From NCBI GenBank assembly GCA_032718475.1, contig JAUCBJ010006701.1, positions 1 to 64,000 on the forward strand: a stretch of 64,000 bases of DNA, in the 5' to 3' direction. A program made the translations under genes and the position numbers. The notes below the pieces were generated by a model. That model searched no databases and was not told where the DNA came from. It saw only the letters and a program-made list of their open reading frames with translations. Shown in pieces: positions 37,205-46,880 of this stretch. Origin of the DNA: Nemertoderma westbladi (lineage: Eukaryota > Xenacoelomorpha > Nemertodermatida > Nemertodermatidae). Numbering within the stretch: position 1 is the first letter of the stretch; each line of letters begins with the position of its first letter.

Positions 37205-38272
37205 ATGGCCTTAACACAAAAAACTGGAGCAACAAATAGCTGGAAATTTACTTACAATAAATATACTTGTACCGCAGTTCACAGCAAGTATTTTATTGTG
37301 GAATCTCAGGAGGACAACGAATCAATTTGTTTTTCCCATCAAGATACCCGCTATTTGCTAGACATTCTAGAAACAACCAACAACAACCAACATCAATCCA
37401 GACCAGCAATTATACCAGGTAGGATATATGCTGCTCTTCGTTTTGCAGGAGGAAATTTGAATATTTCTATCAACCCCACGTCGGGTGATGTTTACGTTCA
37501 GAAACAAGGCAAATGTAAAGTTCTCAACAAAGCTTTTACTGAAGTTCTAATTCAATACAGAGGGAAATTATTGCAAATTCTCTCACCACTGCTAGAGATT
37601 ATTAGCGATCAATTCTACATTGAATTATCAAATCCAGAGTTTATTGGATTTGTAACAGCTTTTAAAGGAACCAACTATGTTGGCTTATGGAAAATCAGCC
37701 TCAGATACGCTGATAGTGTTGGTTTTAACTATTATACGGGTTTCAATTTGTCAAATCAGGAACTAACCGTTTTGTTGCGAGAGTGGGACACCCAAATCGA
37801 TGAAACAGACAAGCATCTTTTTGATAAAAATATCATTCAATTATCAGACCGTCTCAAAATGATTAAAACCAATAATAAAAAAATTATTATCACCAACACC
37901 GATAATTCTACTGAAGTAGGAGCAGGTGGAAATTCTATTATTAGTTCTATTATTAGTTCTATTATAAATTCTATTAGTTTTCTCAAAGAGGCTATGGATG
38001 GTGTTTCTCTTACTGAAGCCAATGTAGATGGTTTTGTCCTTTTGGATAAACCTAAAGCATTCGTAGAGATCCCATCACCTAATCCGGATGTTGAAGAGAG
38101 TTGCTCTCAACCGCAACAGGTCTTTTCTGAAATATTACCTCGGAAGCCAAGATCATCGAGTAAATTTACCAACGCATCACCTGCAAAGAAACAGAAAGTT
38201 GCCGGTAACCTAGGTCCAGTAGATCTAGTTTCTAATTCTCCATGGAAACCAGATTATTATTCTAACATGTAA
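37205..38272 (+). CDS. Hypothetical 355-residue protein next to DNA polymerase B
   Basis: Uninterrupted ORF starting MALTQKTGAT. No family recognised with confidence. Residues about 1-210 look beta-rich. Two stretches (NLNISINPTSGDVYVQKQGK and YTGFNLSNQELTVLLREW) faintly recall PC4-like single-strand DNA-binding folds, which is a guess. Residues 235-270 are a repetitive IISSIISSIINSISF segment, and the tail (290-345) is Pro/Ser/Lys-rich with KKQK. Same strand as the polymerase ORFs and 196 nt before them, within the same AT-rich block, so probably part of the same element. That it is open while the polymerase is broken is notable. Confidence 0.6.
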   Translation: MALTQKTGATNSWKFTYNKYTCTAVHSKYFIVESQEDNESICFSHQDTRYLLDILETTNNNQHQSRPAIIPGRIYAALRFAGGNLNISINPTSGDVYVQKQGKCKVLNKAFTEVLIQYRGKLLQILSPLLEIISDQFYIELSNPEFIGFVTAFKGTNYVGLWKISLRYADSVGFNYYTGFNLSNQELTVLLREWDTQIDETDKHLFDKNIIQLSDRLKMIKTNNKKIIITNTDNSTEVGAGGNSIISSIISSIINSISFLKEAMDGVSLTEANVDGFVLLDKPKAFVEIPSPNPDVEESCSQPQQVFSEILPRKPRSSSKFTNASPAKKQKVAGNLGPVDLVSNSPWKPDYYSNM

Positions 38273-38468
38273 ACCTGATCATAAGTTATAAACTCTTTGA
38301 GGTTTCCAATACCCATAAGCGATTGGTGATTGATTTAAAGTTATTTCACTTGCTAGCATATAAATGTTTAGATATAGTCAATAACATTTCATTTCATTTC
38401 ATTTTATTTTAATATTTGGTGATATTTTATTATTATTATTATTATTATTAATCTAAACAAACTTCAAC

Positions 38469-39368
38469 ATGGATAAAATAACAATATGTTGTTCATTCTG
38501 TCATATGAATGTAGCTAGACATAATTATTTATGCCACCTACGGTCACATTTTGAAGGTTATTCTTGTTTTAAGTGTCATGTCGTGACTTCATGCAGCGAA
38601 ATTTGTAAACGACATGAATCAACTACTGGTTGTAAAGAAATGGAGTTCCGTACCTATCAATTGACTTGTTCTACCTGTAATAAAGAGTATACATATGAGA
38701 ATTATTTACGACACGACTGTCACTTGAAATGTTATTACACAAGAAAGCGTAAATCTCCGCAACATAAAAATATATTATCTAGAAAAAACTTAAGGGTGGC
38801 TCTTAGTACATGCGCAACAATTTTTACGCAGGAACAAGAAGCTCACAATAATCGTCTTGAAATTTATGTCCACGACCTCCCAACTTCTAGAGATTATCCC
38901 GATGTAGAAACAGCATTAATGCAAATTCGAGGTAATATTCTTCAGTTAATATTAGATAGATTGAAAGAAATGAATGTTCTTAGACTGTGGTTAGGTCTAA
39001 ATGTATTAATGTACAGATCACATTTTTCAGAAGGCGAGCAATTGGAAACCTTTTATTTTAATTCTTCTGGTGGTGCTATTAATACTGTAGATTCATCACA
39101 AAGTTTTGACACATGGTTTGAGTATGTGGTGGAAAATATATTACAAAAAATAGCCATCTTTAACACACGTGGTTCGGGGTGGCGTATTAAATCTTTATTA
39201 AGGGTTGAAATTAAATTAGCTGAATCTAAGTGTAGGTCGTTACTATATAAGGGGCATGGATATATGGAATTACCTAAGGCTCTATCAGGTAAACAGTGTG
39301 TTATAAATATACAATCGGCTGATAATGACTGTTTCAAATGGGCTATTAATTATAGCCACAAAATTTAG
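38469..39368 (+). pseudogene. Protein-primed DNA polymerase B, N-terminal region (fragment 1)
   Basis: 299 codons. Begins with Cys/His-rich zinc-finger-like segments (CCSFCHMNVARHNYLCHLRSH, CSTCNKEYTYENYLRHDCH). Near the end has YMELPKALSGKQCVINIQS then NDCFKWAI, the block that precedes the exonuclease domain in metazoan Polinton/virus-like PolB proteins. A frameshift near 39350 moves the reading to the next fragment. The Met start is plausible for the original protein. Confidence 0.7.
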
Positions 39369-39850
39369 TAGCAAAGTGAAAAACAACAAAAACCGTACTT
39401 CGCAGTACAAAAATTATATGAGTCATTTCATTTTTGACAACAGGAAAAATGATTATCCAACAGAGTGGCAGCTAGCGATTAAACTTTTTGAAAAACAAAA
39501 TTCTAAATATATAATTAATTTACTATGTTGGAATAACGACAACAAACGCACCCCTGTATCTATATTAAAACAACCACTGTTTAGTAAAATTACACCAGAT
39601 AAAGAGTTATTAAATATATTACTTGTAGTAAAAAATAACAATGTACCTAAACTGAATCATTATGTTTGCATAACTAACTTGAATTGATTGCTGAATACGA
39701 GAGCTCTTCATATCAGGAATAGGAAATATTGTGAAAGGTGTTTGGGACATTTTTTTCGAGCGGAAGTTCTTCATCGACACCGTCTCGCCTGCTACTAAGG
39801 AAGAAGTCAACGAGAGAAACTACCTAATAAAAAAAGAACACACATTAGTT
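39325..39850 (+). pseudogene. DNA polymerase B, pre-exonuclease region (fragment 2)
   Basis: Reads LLNILLVVKNNNVPKLNHYVCI to a stop at 39687. The following bases still encode RKYCERCLGHF and EVLHRH in shifted or stop-broken frames, matching the zinc-binding CxRCL..F segment common in this protein family. Broken by at least one stop and one frameshift. Confidence 0.6.
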
Positions 39851-39879
39851 TTACAAATTTAGATAGAACCTTATCCCCA

Positions 39880-40950
39880 TTGTTTGTCACCTACTTTGAT
39901 ATAGAATGTATCTTACAACCTTCAGTTAATAATCAATTTATACAGGAGCATATACTGTGTGCTGTGAGTTATTTAATTGTTCCCAATAGTGAATTAATTG
40001 ATGCTCCAAAATGTCATTTGAAAACATTCGTAAAGTCAAATAATAATAATTGTATTCAAGATTTCTTAGATTCATTATATACTAATTTAACTGAATTATG
40101 TTGTTGGTCAGAAATATACACTCATAAAACTATGTTATTTACTAATATTGATTTTGTAAATTTTGAACAGGCAAAATTTTGTTTCTATTGTAATGTTACT
40201 TTAAATAATAATGTAGGGAAAAACAGACATCATTCACATATTACAGGTAAATATATTGCAGCAGCCTGTAATAGTTGTAACCGAAGTTTATCATTGAAAC
40301 GATACCTGTATGTACTTTGCGGGCACAATTCCAATAATTATGATATATATTGTATATTACAAACCGGATTTAGAGATAAGAAATACACGGATTGGGATAT
40401 AAAGGTTATACCGAGAAATACAGAACGATATATTTCACTGAGTGCATTTATCCCAATTAAAAACACTTCTAAAAAAATTGAGTTACGTGTCTTAGACACA
40501 TATCAATTTTTAAGCTTTTCTTTAAGTAATTTAGTTGAGTGTTCAACAAAGGATGTAGCGAGTCATGATATAAGCTCAATTTTACCTATTACTCTACAAG
40601 AAATGAAATATTTTTATCCAAACTTGAATAACTCAACAATTAATCGGAAAGGAGTATTTCCATACGAGTACTTGACAGATATAAATAAATTTAATGATAC
40701 CGGTTTACCATCTATAAATAATTTTTTTAGTAACTTAAGTCAAAAAACATGCACAATTGAAGATTATAGGTTTGCGGGATTATCATGGGTAGAATTCGAC
40801 TGTGTGAATCTCAAAGATTATCTTTTAGCCTATTTAAAACTCGATGTTTGTTTGCTTGCTGATATATTTGAGAATTTTAGGAATGTTTGTAAACAAAATT
40901 ACGATTTAGAAGTGGTTTTTTACTGTTTTTTACCTATGATTGCGCACTAA
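39880..40950 (+). pseudogene. DNA polymerase B, exonuclease region (fragment 3)
   Basis: Exo I-like LFVTYFDIECIL at the start. HHSHITGKYIAAACNSCN near residues 117-134 (the family's HDHITGKYRGAAHxxCN block) and GHNSNNYDIYCIL (Exo II region). YRFAGLSWVEFD and YLKLDVCLLADIFENFR (Exo III, YxxxDV) follow. The ORF ends by frameshift at about 40940; the family continues in the next frame. Confidence 0.8.
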
Positions 40951-41976
40951 AATATAATAAATGTAAAATAGAATTAATAAAGGATTATCAGACATATAGA
41001 GATTTTGAAAAATCAATTAGGGGTGGTGTTTCATTTTGTCGAAAGCATTATATAGAATCAAATATACCCGAAACAAGTACATATGATTCTACTAAGGAAG
41101 AATGCCATATTTTGAATATTGATTTCAACTCTTTATATTCTGGGAATTTAAGTAAAAAACTACCCACCTCACAATTCAAAGAAGTAAGTATTAAACATTT
41201 AGAGAATGCAATTCCAGAAAAACTAATCGAGTACTTGGTAGATTTAGACAATGATGGATCTACTGGATATTTTTTAATATGTGATTTAAATTACCCCAAA
41301 GCTATTCACGATCAAACATTACAATTACCGTTAGCCCCAGAGCATTTAAGTATAAATGAATCAATGCTTTCACCTTATATGAGGGAACAATTTAATAACT
41401 TATTGATACAAAGAGGTACCTCCCGTAAATATAAGATGCCTACACCAAAATTTTTGCTGACGCAATTTGATAAAGAATTTTATCATTTACATTTGAAACT
41501 GTTAAAATTTTATATAAAACATGGATTAATTGTTACTAAACTACATAAATTATATTCTTTTCAACAAGAATTTGTATTTAAAAATTACATAGATTTTAAT
41601 ATTAATCAAAGGCGACTAGCAAAAAGTTACATTGATACAGCTGTCGCAAAATTGCTTAATAACTCTTTATTCGGTAAGTCAATAGAAAAGATACGAGATC
41701 GATGTAACTTTCGTATCGCAAATAGCAATGATAAATGTGACCAATTGGTAAATTGTATTAATCATGAACAATTTATAATATAAAATAATACATTATCGGG
41801 ACATTTATTAGTGAAAGACTCTGTAACTCTCGATAAGCCTATATTTATTGGTAGCATGGTGTTGGATTTGGCTAAATTGGATATGTATGAGCTGTACTAT
41901 GATAAATTGCTACCTATTGAGAAAGAATTAAACTGCCGTATTGAAATTTCTGCATCAGATACAGACTCATTAATAG
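40946..41976 (+). pseudogene. DNA polymerase B, polymerase region (fragment 4, cut by BEL-A copy 3)
   Basis: Frame from 40946 reads FEKSIRGGVSFC, then motif A NIDFNSLYSGNLSKKLP, PLAPEHLSINESMLSPY, and the motif B region AKLLNNSLFGKSIEKIRDR. One in-frame stop lies at 41781-41783, after which the same frame continues with KPIFIGSMVLDLAKLDMY and motif C SDTDSLI. The BEL-A 3' LTR starts immediately after, so the thumb end is missing. The enzyme would copy linear DNA with a protein primer (Polinton/adintovirus/bidnavirus-like replication). Clearly non-functional here. No capsid, ATPase or Polinton integrase gene is seen. Confidence 0.82.
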
Positions 41977-42507
41977 TGTGACGGGATCCAGGAGGGATCC
42001 CGATTTATCCGGTATTTTAGTTTACGCGTCCCCGCCGTGTATAAAGAGTAAACGAAAGCAGTGAATGAGTTCTGATGTTCGGTGTATAATAACTGATGGG
42101 TATAAAATATAGATATAGATATGTGGAAGGCGGGATACGGTAACTAAAAGTCCCGTGCTCCCCTATCTAAACTAACTAACCTAAGCTAGCACTACTGCAC
42201 TTGAGATAACTGAATTACTGATTAATAGGTTACTGATTATATTACACGGTTGGCCTAATTACTACCTAATCGATGCCTTGCCCCCCTCTGATTGGTTGAT
42301 ACCCTTGTTGGCGCCCCGTGGAGTGTTCCCGTTCACTCCACCTGTTCTCTCTGGGTTAGGGGTTTGGCCCCTGACCCTTTATTGTGTGCTTCCTTCCCAC
42401 TCTTATTGGGATGGAACGAGTTGGTTAACTATCCAATCTCGTGGCTCCCAATATTGCTTATCGGCTTATAACTTTATGGGGTGTTAGCGGGATTGAATAA
42501 GCTAACA
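41977..42507 (-). repeat. 3' LTR of BEL-A copy 3
   Basis: 531 bp; on the minus strand it starts TGTTAGC (42507) and ends GTCACA (41977). Contains the CGGGATCC/GGATCCCG hairpin near its end as in copy 2. Confidence 0.92.
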
Positions 42508-42545
42508 CTCCCCCCCATGCTATCTTCCCGGTAAGAAGATAGCAT
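42508..42545 (-). other. Polypurine tract and conserved hairpin (copy 3)
   Basis: On the minus strand, GGGGGGGAG precedes the LTR, and before it ATGCTATCTTC/GAAGATAGCAT (42535-42545 with 42517-42527) forms the same 11-bp stem as in copies 1 and 2. Confidence 0.85.
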
Positions 42546-43235
42546 CAACCAAAAGGCGTGCTACAATCCCGCTGGATCCCGATCTAGTATTGGGTGTGGG
42601 GTGGAATTCTTTTCTCTCGGAGTCGGCTTTCCAGGCCGCCCCCTATGGGTATGATAACGCTACCCTGTGTGCCTGGCGTCTCATGTCGGGCCGATCGCGC
42701 TCACCTTTCACGCAACTTTTGTTTCCCCAACACTTCCGCCCTATCTCACCTTCACTCTCACCCTAACTCTCTCACACTCGGACCTCCTCGTCCCTCACTC
42801 AGCCTCTTATTCCTCCCCCTCCACACTAGAATTGCGTCCGCACTCTCACCGCACTCCGCACTATTATTCCGTCCCTCAACCTCACTTCGACTGTCTCTTC
42901 CCTTCTGACGAATCTCCCCCCCCTCTCGTGCCGTCGCACTCAAGAAGTGTGAAATTGTCTGGTGTCTCGTCCATAGTGCCATAGTCAGTTATCCCCCAGT
43001 CCCAGTAGCTAATTGAGAAAGGTTGTATGACTATAGTACTTACTCCGAACGTATGTATATTTCTAGATTACTAATTACTACGTACGTACATACAAATTGC
43101 ACTTATATGATCATTTTGCATTAATTGAATTTGTACTTAATAGTTCGTACGTCCCACGCGGCGCCTGCCAGGCGTACCACGTCCAAGTCCCTGTCTCTCT
43201 CCCTCCACTCTGGGAACCTATCTGTTCCTCCGGGG
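42546..43235 (-). other. 3' untranslated region of BEL-A copy 3
   Basis: Homologous to 19908-20584 of copy 2. The plus-strand ORFs across it are shadows. Confidence 0.75.
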
Positions 43236-45767
43236 CTAGTTCCCCCTGGCGTCCTCTTCCCTGGGCCGTTTCTTGGTTATCACCGTTCCTCTGGCATCAT
43301 CCGCTTTCTGCTTTCGGACCTTCGCCGCCACTTCCTTGCTGATCCCGGTCGTTGGCTCCTTGGGCGCTGGTGTTATTAGTGCCCGATATCGCTTCGCCGG
43401 TGGCCCCTCAGAATGGCCCGGTTGTCTCCCTCTAGTGGCATCCCATAGGATCATTTTCATTGCCTTTGGTACGTGCTCCGCCAAGAAATCCCTAAACTCC
43501 CTTCGGTTCTCTGGCGTCCACCTGTCCAGATACCTTTGCATGTTCATCACTCCAGCGTACGACGCCGCCGTTGCTACCTCTTGGTAGGTAAACGGTAGCC
43601 TCCGCTTTATGATTTCCATGTGAGTCTCCTGATTGATAAGGAAGAAACCCCACTTGAACTCCTGGGCCTTCATGCGCTGGCGCGTCATGGCCCCGACGTC
43701 GGCCCACTCCTCGAATCTCGTGAACTTCTCCTCGTCGTTCATCCAGTCGCACTCGCGTCCGTAGTGTCCCCGAAAGCGGCACTTTGGACATCGGTTATGC
43801 AACCGTGGACACGCCCCCATCCTGTGGCTTGGTTCTCTGCAGTAGAGACAAAAGGTTCCCCGTTGGAACCGGTATAGGCAGCTGCTTTCCCGATGGGTTT
43901 GTTTCCCACAGTAATCGCAGCCGAGTACCAATGTCTCCCGTCCCACCTCGTCTTTCGTCCCAAGCGATCTCCGCGGTCTGTGGAGTCGCTGGTAGGCGAA
44001 TTTCTCTACGTTGGTCTCCCTGTCTACGTCGATATCTCCGCCCCTCTCGGGCATCGTCTCCCCGAATACTATCCGTGGTGCCGTCCCCGGTTGCTCGCCC
44101 AACCTGATGGTGCTCCCCGCGAAATCCATCGCCGGCTCCTCGTGCACCCAGGTCCGCTTGCCGGATCTGTTCCAGAAGGCCCTCGCCCCACTGGCCATCA
44201 CCACCCTTCCGCCAACCCAGTCCGTGTCCGAGTGGCCTATCCTCTCTATGGGCGGCATCTCTCCGAACTCGTCGTCGTCGTCCTCCTCTTCTGGTAGTGT
44301 CTCCAATCCCGGTATCCCGATGGATCCACTATGTCCCTTCCCGCCTTGGCTCTCGCCCGTAGTTCTCCATCCCTCTAGCTCCCTCAACTTCCTTGGCGGT
44401 TGGTCGCCCTCGGCGCCCGCTGGTATGGGCATCGTTCGCAACCCCGACGTCGACTGTTTCGGCGATCCCACCGTCCATCCCAATTCTCGCCCTAGAGACT
44501 CCCCCGAACTCCCTGACGAAGTCCAATGAAGTTCGTCTAGGCCCGCCTGTTCCTCGAAGCCGTAACTCTGTGTCCTGGCCTCCTCTTCCCTCTCCTCTGC
44601 TTCTATCCTCTCCCGTCTAGCGACTTCTTCCAGTCGCTTTGCTTCTCGTCTATCCGTCTCTAACTGCTCCCATCTCTGATACGGTGTATCTGTCTCCCCG
44701 TCTACCAGATGTCGGCTGTTGTAGTACACCGACTCGCCCTTCAGCCCCGGGTGGTCTACCAGACCGTCAAAGGCCACTTTAAAGGCTCTCCTGTAGCTTA
44801 GGGGTGATCCCGATAACAGAAATGCCCCTGGTTCCCTCTCGATGATTACGGTCATGAATAAGTTAAGCAAACTTATCATCATCCAGTCCTCCTGCAGGAT
44901 ATATCGCTTCTGATATACCTTTATTGCTCCCCTGCGGAACTGATATACCTCCTGCTTTCCCGGTCTCGCTCCCCACTTTAGCGAGTTCGCTAGTTCTGCT
45001 CCGTATTCTTCCCTAAACTTCCCCCAGTCCATCGGTTTGTGGCATACGAGCCCCAATAATTGGCCCATCGCCACCGCCCCGCACTGGCCTGTGTTTTCGA
45101 CTACCCCCAATCCATCCGGTGCCGTCATGGCCATAAAGACTTTCTGCATATCCAGGAGGTTGGTGGCGTCCGGACCGATGATCCTCTCCGCGTCCTCGCG
45201 AATCGCCGATCCCACTTTCGTCGTCGACTTCTCTCTTACTAAGACTTGTACCGCTTTCGGTAATCGGTCTAATTTCGGCCCGTCCTTCTTCCCATACGTC
45301 CCTAGGTCGAATAAGAAGATGTCCCCATTTGGCGCGGCCAAATGTAGGAGTATGGTCCTGGCCGACCCTGCCGTTCCTCGTCTCGAACCCGCCTCGTCTT
45401 CCACGGTTCCCTCGTCATCTAGGATCATATATCCTCCTCTGTTGACGGACTCTATGAATCTCTTCCAGTCCTTCCTCGGTGATTCCCTCGGGTATTTCGG
45501 AATCCCGAACTTCGCCTCGTCCCCTTTTACCACGTAGTGGAAATGTTGGAAGATCGCGTTATCTAGCGACGGGGTCCCGTAGGTCCCGACCAGCCGCTGT
45601 TCGTGCGCCTCCCGGAAGTGATCCTGCAGCGCTCGTGCCGCGTGACCCCTTTCCAACCTCTCGTAGTATCCTCTCGTCTTCTCTTCCGGATGTCTCTTGG
45701 TGAAATCCACCAGTATCTCCTTTCCTCCTGACTCCGCCTTTCTCTTTCTGATCAACTTACTCGCCAT
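43236..45767 (-). CDS. BEL-A ORF3: exonuclease-like zinc-knuckle protein (copy 3)
   Basis: 843 codons from MASKLIRKRK, uninterrupted, nearly identical to copy 2. The exonuclease-like residues D117, E119 (ILDDEGT) and D192 (SAIREDAERI) are all kept. The three knuckles are CX2CX4HX4C (CDYCGKQTHRESSC, CLYCREPSHRMGAC, CPKCRFRGHYGREC). The preceding sequence GGTAAGGCACCACC and CAGGTGAGCGAG is also conserved, with no ATG in frame before MASK. That both copies remain open over 2.5 kb, while gag and ORF1 frames are broken in copy 1, suggests recent activity or selection. The exonuclease assignment rests on motif order and spacing. Confidence 0.85.
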   Translation of the reverse strand: MASKLIRKRKAESGGKEILVDFTKRHPEEKTRGYYERLERGHAARALQDHFREAHEQRLVGTYGTPSLDNAIFQHFHYVVKGDEAKFGIPKYPRESPRKDWKRFIESVNRGGYMILDDEGTVEDEAGSRRGTAGSARTILLHLAAPNGDIFLFDLGTYGKKDGPKLDRLPKAVQVLVREKSTTKVGSAIREDAERIIGPDATNLLDMQKVFMAMTAPDGLGVVENTGQCGAVAMGQLLGLVCHKPMDWGKFREEYGAELANSLKWGARPGKQEVYQFRRGAIKVYQKRYILQEDWMMISLLNLFMTVIIEREPGAFLLSGSPLSYRRAFKVAFDGLVDHPGLKGESVYYNSRHLVDGETDTPYQRWEQLETDRREAKRLEEVARRERIEAEEREEEARTQSYGFEEQAGLDELHWTSSGSSGESLGRELGWTVGSPKQSTSGLRTMPIPAGAEGDQPPRKLRELEGWRTTGESQGGKGHSGSIGIPGLETLPEEEDDDDEFGEMPPIERIGHSDTDWVGGRVVMASGARAFWNRSGKRTWVHEEPAMDFAGSTIRLGEQPGTAPRIVFGETMPERGGDIDVDRETNVEKFAYQRLHRPRRSLGTKDEVGRETLVLGCDYCGKQTHRESSCLYRFQRGTFCLYCREPSHRMGACPRLHNRCPKCRFRGHYGRECDWMNDEEKFTRFEEWADVGAMTRQRMKAQEFKWGFFLINQETHMEIIKRRLPFTYQEVATAASYAGVMNMQRYLDRWTPENRREFRDFLAEHVPKAMKMILWDATRGRQPGHSEGPPAKRYRALITPAPKEPTTGISKEVAAKVRKQKADDARGTVITKKRPREEDARGN

Positions 45768-46880
45768 TCCGAACGTTCACTCGCTCACCTGCAAGGTGGT
45801 GCCTTACCAAGGCGCAATACAGATGAGTGATGTATCTAGGATGTTCTGTACAGTTCGATAATGGCCTACTTTCTACTTAACTGCGCCTTTTAACCTAAAT
45901 TATTCTTAATTAATTTTGAAGCTAGTAAATACACCCTAATTTCGATTTCTGTCCGTTACTTTTATTATGTTCCAGAATAACTTCCATTGTGTTGCCACTA
46001 TTTTACAATTTTCAGCCCTATTCTATTTATTTATTTATTTTGATTCTACTGTCCTACTACTTACTACTGCCTATGGATTATTCTATTCTCTAATCCACAT
46101 TCTGGCCTACTCTGTGGGTCTATGCAGTACAGCAGTATACGTCGTGTGGCCACACGGTTTACCCAGCTGTACTCATATGCCCCCCTCTCTCTACTAACTG
46201 CTAACTAATATCTATATCTTATATACCCCTTTTACCTCTTACTCTCTCTCTTCTAACTAATGGTACTACGTACCCTCTAACTCTAACTCTGACTAACGGT
46301 ACTACGTACCCTCTAACTCTAACTCCAACTAACGGTACTACGTACCCTCTAACTCTCTAACTAACTATCGGTACTACGTACCCTCTAACTCTCTAACTAA
46401 CTATCGGTACTACGTACCCTCTAACTCTCTAACTAACTATCGGTACTACGTACCTTCTAACTCTAATTCTAACTAACTAACGGTACTACGTACCCTCTAA
46501 CTCTCTAACTGGCGGTACTACGTACCTCCTAACTAACTAACTAACTAACTAACTAACGGTACTTACGTACCCTCTAACTAACTCTCTAACTAGGTACTAC
46601 ATACCTACTAACTCTCTAACTAACTCTAGGTACTACGTACCTACTAACTAACTCTAGGTACTACGTACCTACTAACTAACTAACTAACTCTAGGTACTAC
46701 GTACCTACTAACTAACTAGGTACTACGTACCTTCTGCCTACTAACTGTGTACCTACTATGTACTATTATTTTATTTTTATTTTATTTTTCAAATTTTATA
46801 TGTGGGAAGGGCGTCTCGCCCTCAATCCCACCCCCCTCAGTCCAAAACTTGGACGACTAAACTACGCACTAACTCCACTT
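45768..46880 (-). repeat. Noncoding region with hairpin array (BEL-A copy 3)
   Basis: 46255-46740 holds about 17 palindromes GGTACTACGTACC or GGTACTACGTACCT (plus strand reading) in CTCTAACTAACT spacers, the same array type as 16270-16870. 46800-46880 is the conserved GGGCGTCTCGCCCTC and GTCCAAAACTTGGAC block following pol. 45768-46200 matches 16870-17372. Confidence 0.85.
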
